Assembly (NCBI GenBank): GCA_016716065.1
Contig: JADJXA010000002.1
Coordinates: 496,001-560,000, forward strand
Direction of reading: 5' to 3'
From: Candidatus Leptovillus gracilis
Lineage (GTDB): Bacteria; Chloroflexota; Anaerolineae; Promineifilales; Promineifilaceae
Length of the DNA stretch: 64,000 nt
Position 1 is the stretch's first letter, and every line of letters begins with the position of its first letter. The notes under the pieces are model-generated. The model was not told the DNA's origin and did no database searches. It saw only the letters and a list, made by a program, of their open reading frames with translations. Below are positions 52,074-59,707 of the stretch, one piece after another. The position numbers and the translations under genes are program-made.

Positions 52074-52115
52074 CGTGAGCCGTAAACCGTAAACGGAACA
52101 CGGAACACGGAACAA
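52074..52115. repeat. CCGTAAACGGAACACGG word tract
   Basis: Words CCGTAAACCGTAAACGG and GGAACACGGAACACGGAAC fill the 56-bp gap between the two permease genes, next to the second gene's ribosome-binding region. Confidence 0.75.
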
Positions 52116-52127
52116 AGAGAAAACGAG

Positions 52128-53342
52128 ATGAACTCTTACCGACTAACCAACGCCCTCAAACATTTTTTGATTTACGCCGTGCTGATCTTGTTTGCGGCCG
52201 TGATGATCTTTCCGTTTTTGTACATGCTCACCACCTCCTTTAAACTGCCTAAGGATACCTTCCGCTACCCGCCCCGGCTGCTGCCCCAAGACGCCCTGAC
52301 GCTGGAAGTGACCGGTTTTGACGCCCCACTGCCGTTGTATTACGTGGACATTGATGGCGAGCGCGAGGAGTTTGTCCTGGTGGAAAGCAACATCCGTATT
52401 GGCGTCTATGCCGACCCGAACAATCTGGCGGCGACGGTGGAACGGCCGTCCAGCGACATCGAACCCCGTGGCGGCTTCACCAACCAGGAAACCATCACCA
52501 TAGACGGCGAGGAACAAAAATTATGGGATGTGCCGGTCAATGGCGTGGTTGTGCCGATGATCCAGGTGAGCCAGACGGCATACGGCCGTTTCGCCGACCC
52601 CAACAACCTCTCCCGCGAAGTGCTGCAAAATGTGCGTCTCAGCCAGCCCGTCGAACAACTGGCCGCCCACCCGGAAAATTACAGCCAGGTGGTGGCCTTG
52701 CAAGGCATGGATCGCAGCCTGTCCAACACCGCCCTGGTGACGATTTTGGTGGTTCTGGGGCAGCTTACCACCTCCATTCTGGGCGGCTACGCCTTTGCCC
52801 GCCTGCGCTTCCCCGGCCGCGACAAGCTGTTTGTCGTCTACCTGGGAACCATCATGATCCCCTTCGTGGTGCTGATTACGCCCCTTTACCAGTTGATGGT
52901 GACGATTGGTTGGGTGGATAAGCTGGCGGCGCTGATTGTGCCCTGGGTTTTTACGGCTTACGGCACATTTTTGATGCGCCAGTTCTTCATCACCGTCCCC
53001 AAAGAAATTGAAGAAGCCGCCTTAATGGATGGCGCGTCGCGGCTGGAAATCTTGTGGCGCATTTTTATCCCGGCCAGCACCCCGGCCCTGGCGACTCTGG
53101 CAACATTCACCTTCTTGTACGCCTGGAACAGCTTTTTCTGGCCGCTGGTGGTCATCAACACCGGCAACGTGGATAATCATGTGCTGACGCTGTCGCTGAA
53201 CGTCTTGCGCGGTCGCGCCTCCGACAGCCCAAACCTGATCCTGGCCGGCGCAGCCATCGCCATTTTGCCGCCGATGATCATCTTTATTTTCGGCCAACGC
53301 TTTTTCGTCGAAAGCGCCACCAGCAGCGGCGTGAAGGGCTGA
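52128..53342 (+). CDS. Sugar ABC permease, MalG-like, with a large extracytoplasmic insertion
   Basis: A 404-aa CUT1 permease, about 120 aa longer than typical MalG. The first helix (about 13-36) and TSFK are normal. Residues about 55-185 form a hydrophilic, strand-rich insertion between helices 1 and 2 (LPLYYVDIDGEREEFVLVESNIRI; GFTNQETITIDGEEQKLW). The core follows with SLSNTALVTILVVLGQLTTSILGGYAFARL, the EAA loop EEAALMDGASRLEILWRIFIP and a normal C-terminus. The insertion should face the binding protein and may help docking. Co-transcribed with the MalF-like gene. Confidence 0.9.
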   Translation: MNSYRLTNALKHFLIYAVLILFAAVMIFPFLYMLTTSFKLPKDTFRYPPRLLPQDALTLEVTGFDAPLPLYYVDIDGEREEFVLVESNIRIGVYADPNNLAATVERPSSDIEPRGGFTNQETITIDGEEQKLWDVPVNGVVVPMIQVSQTAYGRFADPNNLSREVLQNVRLSQPVEQLAAHPENYSQVVALQGMDRSLSNTALVTILVVLGQLTTSILGGYAFARLRFPGRDKLFVVYLGTIMIPFVVLITPLYQLMVTIGWVDKLAALIVPWVFTAYGTFLMRQFFITVPKEIEEAALMDGASRLEILWRIFIPASTPALATLATFTFLYAWNSFFWPLVVINTGNVDNHVLTLSLNVLRGRASDSPNLILAGAAIAILPPMIIFIFGQRFFVESATSSGVKG

Positions 53343-53385
53343 TTGAATTGTGAATTGTGAATGGGTAATTGTGAATTGTGAATGA
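53343..53385. repeat. GAATTGTGAATTGTG word tract
   Basis: An 8-bp word, TGTGAATT, is repeated about four times with one interruption (GGGTAA) between the permease stop and the phosphatase start codon. Confidence 0.8.
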
Positions 53386-54158
53386 TAGAGTACGACGCTT
53401 ACATTTTTGACCTGGATGGGACGGTGTATTTGGGGGAGGTGCTGCTGCCGACGGCCGTTTCCACCATCACCCACCTGCGCAGCCTGGGCAAACGCACGGT
53501 TTTTCTGTCCAACAATCCATCGCACACCCGCGAGGAGTATGCGGCTAAACTGACGCGGCTGGGCTTGCCCACGCCGTCGGACGACGTGATCAACTCCTCT
53601 TACGTCATGGCCGATTTTCTTAAAAAACAAATGCCGGGGGCCAGGTTGTTTGTGGTGGGGGAGGAATCGCTGTGCGGCGAACTGCGCCGCGCCGGGTTTG
53701 AGCTGACGGAAGAGGCAACGGCCGTAGACGCCGTTATCGCCAGTTTTGACCGTACTTTTACTTACCACAAACTGCAAATCGCCTTCGACGCCATTCGCCA
53801 CGGGGCGCGCTTCTTTGCCACCAACGCCGACCGCTACTGCCCGGTCCCCGGCGGCGGCCAGCCAGACGCCGCCGCCATGATCGCCGCCATCGAAGCCTGC
53901 ACTGGCAAACAGGTCGAAGCCGTCGTCGGCAAACCGTCCCACTTCATGGCCGAAGCTGTCCTCAGCCTGTTGAACTTGCCGCCAGAACGCTGTATCATGA
54001 CCGGCGACCGGCTGGAGACCGATGTGCTGATGGGCCTGAACGCGGGCATGTCCGGCGCGCTCACCCTGACCGGGGCGACAGACGAAACCGCCCTGGCCCA
54101 ATCAGCCATCCAACCAACCTACGTCATCCGGCGGCTCAGCGACCTGCTGCCAGCCTAA
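53382..54158 (+). CDS. HAD-IIA family sugar/glycerol phosphatase (NagD/PGP-like)
   Basis: A 258-aa haloacid dehalogenase phosphatase. Motif I is YIFDLDGTVYLG, motif II FLSNNPSHTREEY, a C2-type cap follows, motif III lies in GKPSHFMAEA and motif IV is MTGDRLETDVLMGLNAGM. The family includes NagD, p-nitrophenyl phosphatases and glycerol-3-phosphate phosphatases. It lies inside a galactoside operon before a glycerol-kinase-like gene, so a polyol or sugar phosphate is a likely substrate. Confidence 0.9.
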   Translation: MIEYDAYIFDLDGTVYLGEVLLPTAVSTITHLRSLGKRTVFLSNNPSHTREEYAAKLTRLGLPTPSDDVINSSYVMADFLKKQMPGARLFVVGEESLCGELRRAGFELTEEATAVDAVIASFDRTFTYHKLQIAFDAIRHGARFFATNADRYCPVPGGGQPDAAAMIAAIEACTGKQVEAVVGKPSHFMAEAVLSLLNLPPERCIMTGDRLETDVLMGLNAGMSGALTLTGATDETALAQSAIQPTYVIRRLSDLLPA

Positions 54159-54201
54159 ATCGCCAATCCTTCGGCAAGCTCAGGACCAATCGCCAATCAT
54201 C

Positions 54202-55698
54202 ATGTCTAAACCATTCTTACTCGGCATCGACCAGGGAACCAGCGGCAGCAAAGCGGTGATTTTAGACCGTGAAGGGCAGGTGCATGGTTACGCCTACCGG
54301 CCGTTGGAACGGCTCTATCCCCAGCCCAACTGGGTGGAGCAAGACCCGAATGCCGTCGCCCAGGGCGTGGCCGCGGCTATCACCGAGGCCATCGGCAAGG
54401 CGGGCATTCGCCCCGATGAGATTGCCGCCTGCGGCATCACCAGCCAGCGCAACACCGAATTTGTCTGGGACAGCCGCAGCGGCCGTTCCCTGGCCCACGC
54501 CATCACCTGGCAAGACCTCCGCGTCCAACCCCTGCTCGACGACCTGAAACGCTGGCCCCTGGCCGCCGAAGCCACCTACCGTCTGGGCTACCCGCCCGGC
54601 CCCTACATGGCCGCCCTGCACCTGGCCTGGCGGCTGATACACCAGACGGCCGTTCGCGAAGCCGCCCACGATCACAATTTGCAGGTCGGCCTGTCTGCCG
54701 CCTGGCTGATACGCGCCCTGGGACGGCCGTCCGCCCACCTGATGGACACTTCGCTGGTGCAGGCCACCGGCCTTTACGATTTTCGCCGACAGGTGTATTG
54801 GGCTGAATGGCTGGAATGGCTGGGCGTGCCCGCCGACGCCCTGCCCACGGCCGTGCCCACCATCCACGACTTCGGCAGCCTGCATATCCATGCCCCCAAC
54901 GGCCAAACCGCCGACGTGCCTGTCCTGGCGATGATCGCCGACCAGCAGTCGGCGCTGTTCGGCCACGGCTGCCGCACGCCCGGCGCGGCCGAATGCACGC
55001 ATGGCACCGCCTCCTATGTCAAAGTTTTCCTGGGCGAACAGGCCGCTGAGCAGGCCAATATCAACGTCTACTACGCCTGGAATCTGGACGGCCGTCAGAC
55101 CTACTGCCTGGAAGCGCCCACCACCGTCACCGGGGCGGCTATCCGCTGGCTGCGCGACAACGCCCGGCTGATAGACAGCTACGAACACCTCAGCGAACTG
55201 GCGGCGGCCGTGCCCGACACCGGCGGCGTCACCATTGTGCCCGCTTTCACCGGGTTAGACGTGCCCTACAACGACGGCCGTGCCCGCGCCACCTTTTTCG
55301 GCCTGGCTCTGGGCCACGACCGGCGGCACATCGCCCGCGCCTTTCTGGAATCCATCGGCTACCAGATTCGCGCCATCCTGGACACCATCACCAACGAGGC
55401 CGGGGTGCAGGTAGACCAACTGCTGGTCGGCGGCGGCGTCTCCGCCAGCGACCTGGCCTGCCAGATTCAGGCCGATTTGCTCGGTATCCCCGTGCTGCGC
55501 CCCACCTTCGCCGAGACCACCGCCTGGGCTGCCGGGCTGTTGGCCGGCCTGGGGGCCAACTTTTGGCCCGGCGCAGATGCCCTGCCGCCGCTGCCCGGTT
55601 CACACACCTTATTCGAGCCAGCCATGACCACAACAGAGCGGGATGCCGGTTACGGCCGTTGGCTCCGCGCCATCGAATTGGTTCAAGCCTGGGGCTAA
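54202..55698 (+). CDS. FGGY-family carbohydrate kinase, glycerol-kinase-like
   Basis: A 498-aa FGGY kinase closest in motif order to glycerol kinase: GIDQGTSGSKAVILD, YPQPNWVEQDP, ITSQRNTEFVWD, AITWQDLR, GPYMAALHLAW and ADQQSALFGHG. The GlpK substrate residues R83, Trp (TWQ), Tyr (GPY) and the catalytic Asp (ADQQ) are kept, but the Glu next to R83 is N84. A polyol close to glycerol is therefore likely, with altered specificity. The late GGVSASDLACQIQADLLGIPV is standard FGGY. It sits directly before the GH42 gene. Confidence 0.85.
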   Translation: MSKPFLLGIDQGTSGSKAVILDREGQVHGYAYRPLERLYPQPNWVEQDPNAVAQGVAAAITEAIGKAGIRPDEIAACGITSQRNTEFVWDSRSGRSLAHAITWQDLRVQPLLDDLKRWPLAAEATYRLGYPPGPYMAALHLAWRLIHQTAVREAAHDHNLQVGLSAAWLIRALGRPSAHLMDTSLVQATGLYDFRRQVYWAEWLEWLGVPADALPTAVPTIHDFGSLHIHAPNGQTADVPVLAMIADQQSALFGHGCRTPGAAECTHGTASYVKVFLGEQAAEQANINVYYAWNLDGRQTYCLEAPTTVTGAAIRWLRDNARLIDSYEHLSELAAAVPDTGGVTIVPAFTGLDVPYNDGRARATFFGLALGHDRRHIARAFLESIGYQIRAILDTITNEAGVQVDQLLVGGGVSASDLACQIQADLLGIPVLRPTFAETTAWAAGLLAGLGANFWPGADALPPLPGSHTLFEPAMTTTERDAGYGRWLRAIELVQAWG

Positions 55699-55703
55699 CT
55701 CCT

Positions 55704-55750
55704 GGGAGCGCGGACGTCCCGTCCGCTGCAGGCGAGACGCCTGCGCTCCC
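55704..55750. repeat. Cloverleaf-like GC-rich palindromic repeat
   Basis: The outer stem GGGAGCGC (55704-55711) pairs with GCGCTCCC (55743-55750). Inside are two hairpins, GCGGACG/CGTCCGC and GCAGGCG/CGCCTGC, giving a three-way junction in DNA or RNA. The sequence type (GGACGTCCCGTCC ... GGCGAGACGCC) is a dispersed palindrome that I recognise from many environmental genomes. It lies between the kinase stop and the GH42 start and accounts for the false N-terminal extension of GH42. Confidence 0.8.
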
Positions 55751-55766
55751 ATCAAGGAAGTATCCT

Positions 55767-57755
55767 ATGAAATTTGGCGTTTGTTATTACCCTGAACATT
55801 GGCCGGAAGAACGCTGGCCGGAAGATGCGCGGTTGATGCGCGAATTGGGTCTGGATTTGGTGCGTATCGCCGAGTTTGCCTGGGCCAAAATGGAACCCGC
55901 GCCGGGTCAGTTCGATTGGGCCTGGCTGGACCGGGCTATCGGCGTATTGGCCGACGCCGGGCTGGCGGTGGTGTTGGGCACGCCCACGGCCACGCCGCCC
56001 GCCTGGTTGACCCGCGCCCATCCCGACGTGCTGCGCGTGGACGCCAACGGCCGTGCCCGCGACCACGGCGCCCGCCGCCACTATTGCCCCAACAGCCCCA
56101 CCTACCGCCAGTTCAGCCGCCAGATTGTGCAGGCGATGGGGGAGCGCTACGGCCGTGATCCGCGCATCATCGGCTGGCAAATAGACAACGAATTTGGCGG
56201 CGGCGGCACCGCCCGCTGCTACTGCGACCACTGCGCCGCTGCGTTCCGTGATTGGCTGCGCGCAAAATACGGCACGCTCGACGCCCTGAACGAAGCATGG
56301 GGGACCATCTTCTGGTCACAAACTTACACCGACTGGACGCAAATCACTCTGCCCGGCGACGCGGTAAACTACAAAAACCCCGGCCACCTGCTGGATTTTT
56401 ACCGTTTCTCGTCCGATGCTTACGTTGGCTACCAGCAGGAGCAGCTAGACATATTGCGCCAGCTTGCGCCGGGGCGCTTCATCACCCACAACTTCATGGG
56501 GTTGTACCGCGACCTGGATCAGTTTGACCTGGCGCGTGGGCTGGATTTTGCCACCTGGGACAATTACCCCACCGGCAACCCCGACCGTTGGCGGCAGCAG
56601 TTGTATCCGCCGGGTGCGGATTGGAGCCGCAGCGACCCGGTTTACGCCTACGACGTGGGCGATCCGCTGATCAGCGGCCTGGCCCACGCCCTGACGTATG
56701 GGCTGAAAGATGCGCCATTTTGGATCATGGAGCAGCAGATGGGCCACATCAATTGGGGCATTGTGAATCCCTGGGTGCGGCCGGGCACGCCGCGGTTGTG
56801 GGTCTGGCAGGCCATTTGCGCCGGGGCAGAGGCCATCGTCCATTTTCGCTGGCGGGCAACGCTGCTGGCGCAAGAACAGTACCATTCCGGCCTGCTGCGC
56901 CACGATGGCAGCGCCGACGTGGGTTACTTCGAGCAGTTGCAGTTGGCGCAAGACAAGCCGCTGCTAGACGAAATCGCCGCCGCGCCGCTGACGGCCGAAG
57001 TCGCCATTTTGTTCGACTTTGCCGATGTGTGGGCGCTGCAAATGCTGCCCCACCGGCGCGATTTTGATTATTTGCGCCACATCTTCGCCTTTTACCACGC
57101 CTTGCAGCGGTTGGGCGTGCCGGTGAAGATCGTCTCGCGGCAGGCCGATTTGTCGGCCTACAAACTGGTTATCGCGCCATCGCTGCACCTGGCGGATGAA
57201 GAGACGGCCGTTCCCCTGCACAGCTACGTTACCAACGGCGGGACCCTGCTGCTGGGCGTGCGCTCCGGCTTTAAGCTGCCCGACAACCGCGTCACCGACC
57301 AGCCTTTGCCCGGCGCGTTACGGCCGTTAGCCGGGGCGCGGGTGACGACCTGGCGTTCGCTGCCGCCAGACATTGGCGCAGCGTTCCAGAGCGACATCCC
57401 CAACCTGACCGGCCCGGCCACTTACTGGGTAGAGACATTGGCGGCCGAAACAGCCGTGTCCCTGGCCGCCTACACCGACGGCTCCGGTGCGGCGCTGACG
57501 GAGCATGGGGTGGGTAACGGCCGTGTCCTTTACCTCGGTTTCTATCCCACCCCGGCGCAGGCCACCGCCCTGCTCACGCACCTGGCCGGGCAGTTAGCCA
57601 TCACGCGCCTGGCCGATTTACCGCCCGGCCTGCTGGCCGCCCGGCGCGGCCCTTACACCATTTTGCTCAACTTCAGCGATGGGGCGTTGACGGCCGTTGT
57701 GCAGGGGGAGAAGGTGGTGGTAAACGGCCGTGATGTCGGCCTGCTGCTCAGATAA
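55767..57755 (+). CDS. Beta-galactosidase, glycoside hydrolase family 42
   Basis: A 662-aa cytosolic GH42 enzyme that releases galactose from beta-galactosides. It starts MKFGVCYYPEHWPEERWPEDARLM, the family N-terminus. Acid/base is E142 (QIDNEFGGG) and the nucleophile E322 (FWIMEQQMG), matching E141/E312 of the Thermus enzyme. Zinc-cluster cysteines are C107, C151, C153 and C156. The trimerisation and beta-sandwich domains follow. No signal peptide is seen, so it acts on imported sugar. CAAGGAAG precedes ATG 55767; the frame continuing upstream to 55563 only translates the cloverleaf repeat and kinase sequence. Confidence 0.95.
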   Translation: MKFGVCYYPEHWPEERWPEDARLMRELGLDLVRIAEFAWAKMEPAPGQFDWAWLDRAIGVLADAGLAVVLGTPTATPPAWLTRAHPDVLRVDANGRARDHGARRHYCPNSPTYRQFSRQIVQAMGERYGRDPRIIGWQIDNEFGGGGTARCYCDHCAAAFRDWLRAKYGTLDALNEAWGTIFWSQTYTDWTQITLPGDAVNYKNPGHLLDFYRFSSDAYVGYQQEQLDILRQLAPGRFITHNFMGLYRDLDQFDLARGLDFATWDNYPTGNPDRWRQQLYPPGADWSRSDPVYAYDVGDPLISGLAHALTYGLKDAPFWIMEQQMGHINWGIVNPWVRPGTPRLWVWQAICAGAEAIVHFRWRATLLAQEQYHSGLLRHDGSADVGYFEQLQLAQDKPLLDEIAAAPLTAEVAILFDFADVWALQMLPHRRDFDYLRHIFAFYHALQRLGVPVKIVSRQADLSAYKLVIAPSLHLADEETAVPLHSYVTNGGTLLLGVRSGFKLPDNRVTDQPLPGALRPLAGARVTTWRSLPPDIGAAFQSDIPNLTGPATYWVETLAAETAVSLAAYTDGSGAALTEHGVGNGRVLYLGFYPTPAQATALLTHLAGQLAITRLADLPPGLLAARRGPYTILLNFSDGALTAVVQGEKVVVNGRDVGLLLR

Positions 57756-57793
57756 ACAATCAAATTGTCCTTTCACAACGACGTTCAACGTGT

Positions 57794-57881
57794 TATAATT
57801 ACTATATATCTCCCCCGGTAGCTTCGGCGAAAGGGTGCGAGGCCGTCCTTATGGGACGGCCTCCGTGTTTACGGAGGCCAC
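57794..57881 (+). promoter_or_regulatory. Promoter and switch-like RNA leader of the NYN gene
   Basis: A -10 TATAAT (57794-57799) with TTCACA 16 bp upstream suggests a separate promoter. Two strong hairpins follow: A, GGCCGTCC (57841-57848) with GGACGGCC (57854-57861); and B, GGCCTCCGT (57858-57866) with ACGGAGGCC (57871-57879). They share GGCC 57858-57861, so only one can form. Hairpin B contains GGAGG, the ribosome-binding site for the TTG start at 57882, so B hides it and A frees it. The part before A (CCCCCGGTAGCTTCGGCGAA) is probably also structured. Confidence 0.65.
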
Positions 57882-58496
57882 TTGCAAGCAAACATCTATG
57901 TAGACGGTTTCAACCTTTACTATGGGGCCTTAAAGAAAACCCCATATCGCTGGTTGAACATCGCTGAACTTTGCCGCTTGATGCTGCCCCACGACACCAT
58001 CAAGGAGATAAAATACTTCACCGCTCTCGTCAATCCACGACCCACCGATCCGGACCAACTCACGCGCCAGCAAGTTTATCTGCGCGCTTTGCGCACCATT
58101 CCTAACCTGAAAATTATCTTCGGTCACTTTCTCACTCACGAAATTATGATGCCTCTGGCCCCGCCACAAAGCGGGTATATCAAAGTGATTAAGACCGAAG
58201 AAAAGGGGTCTGATGTCAATTTGGCCCTTCATTTGTTAAGCGATGGCTACAAAAATGTTTATGACGTAGCTGTTGTCGTCTCCAATGATTCTGATTTGTT
58301 GTTGCCGATTCAGTTTGTTAAGCGAGAATTGGGCAAGAAAATCGGTATCCTTAATCCTCAGAAGCATCCCAGTAAAGTGTTGATTGCCCATGCAGATTTT
58401 GTCAAAAACATCCGGCAAGGCGTGTTGTCCAGGTGTCTTTTTCCCACTACACTTGAAGATGCTCAGGGTACTTTTACCAAACCAGAAACTTGGTGA
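57882..58496 (+). CDS. NYN-domain (LabA/DUF88-like) ribonuclease-fold protein
   Basis: A 204-aa PIN-like/NYN protein. YVDGFNLYYGAL, KGSDVNLALHLLSDGY and VVVSNDSDLLLPI carry the conserved acidic residues of a metal-dependent nuclease site. NYN proteins include RNases and proteins of unknown role. The start is TTG 57882, the first codon matching the family start, at 4 bp from the GGAGG that sits in hairpin B of the leader. It has its own promoter and different, less GC-rich composition than the sugar genes around it, so it may be an insertion into the galactoside operon. The stop is 20 bp before galK. Confidence 0.88.
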   Translation: MQANIYVDGFNLYYGALKKTPYRWLNIAELCRLMLPHDTIKEIKYFTALVNPRPTDPDQLTRQQVYLRALRTIPNLKIIFGHFLTHEIMMPLAPPQSGYIKVIKTEEKGSDVNLALHLLSDGYKNVYDVAVVVSNDSDLLLPIQFVKRELGKKIGILNPQKHPSKVLIAHADFVKNIRQGVLSRCLFPTTLEDAQGTFTKPETW

Positions 58497-58516
58497 AAGG
58501 GCAAGAACTTTCTCTC

Positions 58517-59659
58517 ATGAATGACCTCCATGAACGTGTTACCATAGAATTTAGCGCCCGGTTTGGCGAACGGCCGTCCTACGTCGTGCGCGCGCCGGGG
58601 CGTGTCAACCTCATCGGTGAACACACCGATTACAACGATGGCTTTGTGCTGCCGATGGCGATTGACCGGGCCATCTGGATTGCCCTGCGGCCGCGCAGCG
58701 ACCGGCGCGTGGCGCTGCACTCGCTGGATTTAGAGCCGACGGCCGATTTTGCCCTGGACGATTTGCAGCATACGAATGGCGGCTGGACCGAGTACGTGAA
58801 GGGCGTGGCCTGGGCGCTGCAAGGGGCCGGGCTGGCGCTGCAAGGTTGGGAAGGCGTCTCCGCCGGGGACATTCCCGTGGGCGCTGGGCTGTCGTCGTCG
58901 GCGGCGCTGGAATTGGCGGTGGCGCGAACCTTTGCCACTGTGTCTGGCTTTGCCTGGGACACGGCGCAGATGGCCCGGCTGGCCCAATTGGCGGAAAACC
59001 AGTGGGTCGGCGTGAACTGCGGCATCATGGATCAGATGATTTCGGCGGCGGGCAAGGCGGGCCACGCCCTGCTGATTGACTGCCGCAGCCTGGAAACGTC
59101 GCTCGCGCCGCTACCGCCGGGCACAGCCGTGGTCATCATGGACACTGCCACCCGGCGCGGGCTGGTAGATTCCGCCTACAACGAACGCCGCGCCCAGTGC
59201 GAGGCCGCCGCCTGCTTCTTCGGCGTGCCCGCCCTGCGCGACGTGGACCTGGCAACTTTCAATGCCCGCGCCGCCGAACTAGACGAGTTGACGCGGCAGC
59301 GGGCGAGGCACGTCATCAGCGAAAATCAACGTACCATTGACGCCATGGTTGCTATGCTGCAACAAGACGCTCAGGCGTTGGGCCAACTCCTCAACGCCAG
59401 CCACGTCAGCCTGCGCGACGATTTCGCCGTCTCCAGCGCCAAACTAGACCAGATTGTGACTTGCGCCCAGCGCCGCGAGACGGCTTGTTTTGGCGCGCGC
59501 ATGACCGGCGCCGGTTTTGGCGGCTGCGCTGTGGCCCTGGTCCGCGACGTTAGCGCCAAAGCCTTTGCTGACGCTGTCACCGCCTGTTATCAGGCGGCCA
59601 GCGGCTTGCAGCCCAACATTTACATTTGCCAGGCGGCCGATGGGGCCAGCGTGGTCTAG
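58517..59659 (+). CDS. galK: Galactokinase
   Basis: A 380-aa GHMP kinase that makes galactose-1-phosphate from galactose and ATP. The galactokinase signature is VRAPGRVNLIGEHTDYNDGFVLPMAI (about 24-49). The GHMP ATP loop is PVGAGLSSSAALELAVA. The catalytic aspartate lies in VNCGIMDQMIS, and the C-terminal motif is GARMTGAGFGGCAVALV. It takes galactose from the GH42 enzyme. Start ATG 58517 is preferred over TTG 58490. galE follows; galT is not in the window, so UDP transfer must be encoded elsewhere or be done by another uridylyltransferase. Confidence 0.95.
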   Translation: MNDLHERVTIEFSARFGERPSYVVRAPGRVNLIGEHTDYNDGFVLPMAIDRAIWIALRPRSDRRVALHSLDLEPTADFALDDLQHTNGGWTEYVKGVAWALQGAGLALQGWEGVSAGDIPVGAGLSSSAALELAVARTFATVSGFAWDTAQMARLAQLAENQWVGVNCGIMDQMISAAGKAGHALLIDCRSLETSLAPLPPGTAVVIMDTATRRGLVDSAYNERRAQCEAAACFFGVPALRDVDLATFNARAAELDELTRQRARHVISENQRTIDAMVAMLQQDAQALGQLLNASHVSLRDDFAVSSAKLDQIVTCAQRRETACFGARMTGAGFGGCAVALVRDVSAKAFADAVTACYQAASGLQPNIYICQAADGASVV

Positions 59660-59707
59660 TCGGAACTTATTTCTAAACGAATCTAACACAACCAAGAGGC
59701 TATCTAC

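Noticed and set aside
55563..55766. N-terminal extension of the GH42 enzyme
   Set aside because: It only reads the FGGY kinase end and the cloverleaf palindrome in another frame. The family N-terminus is at 55767.
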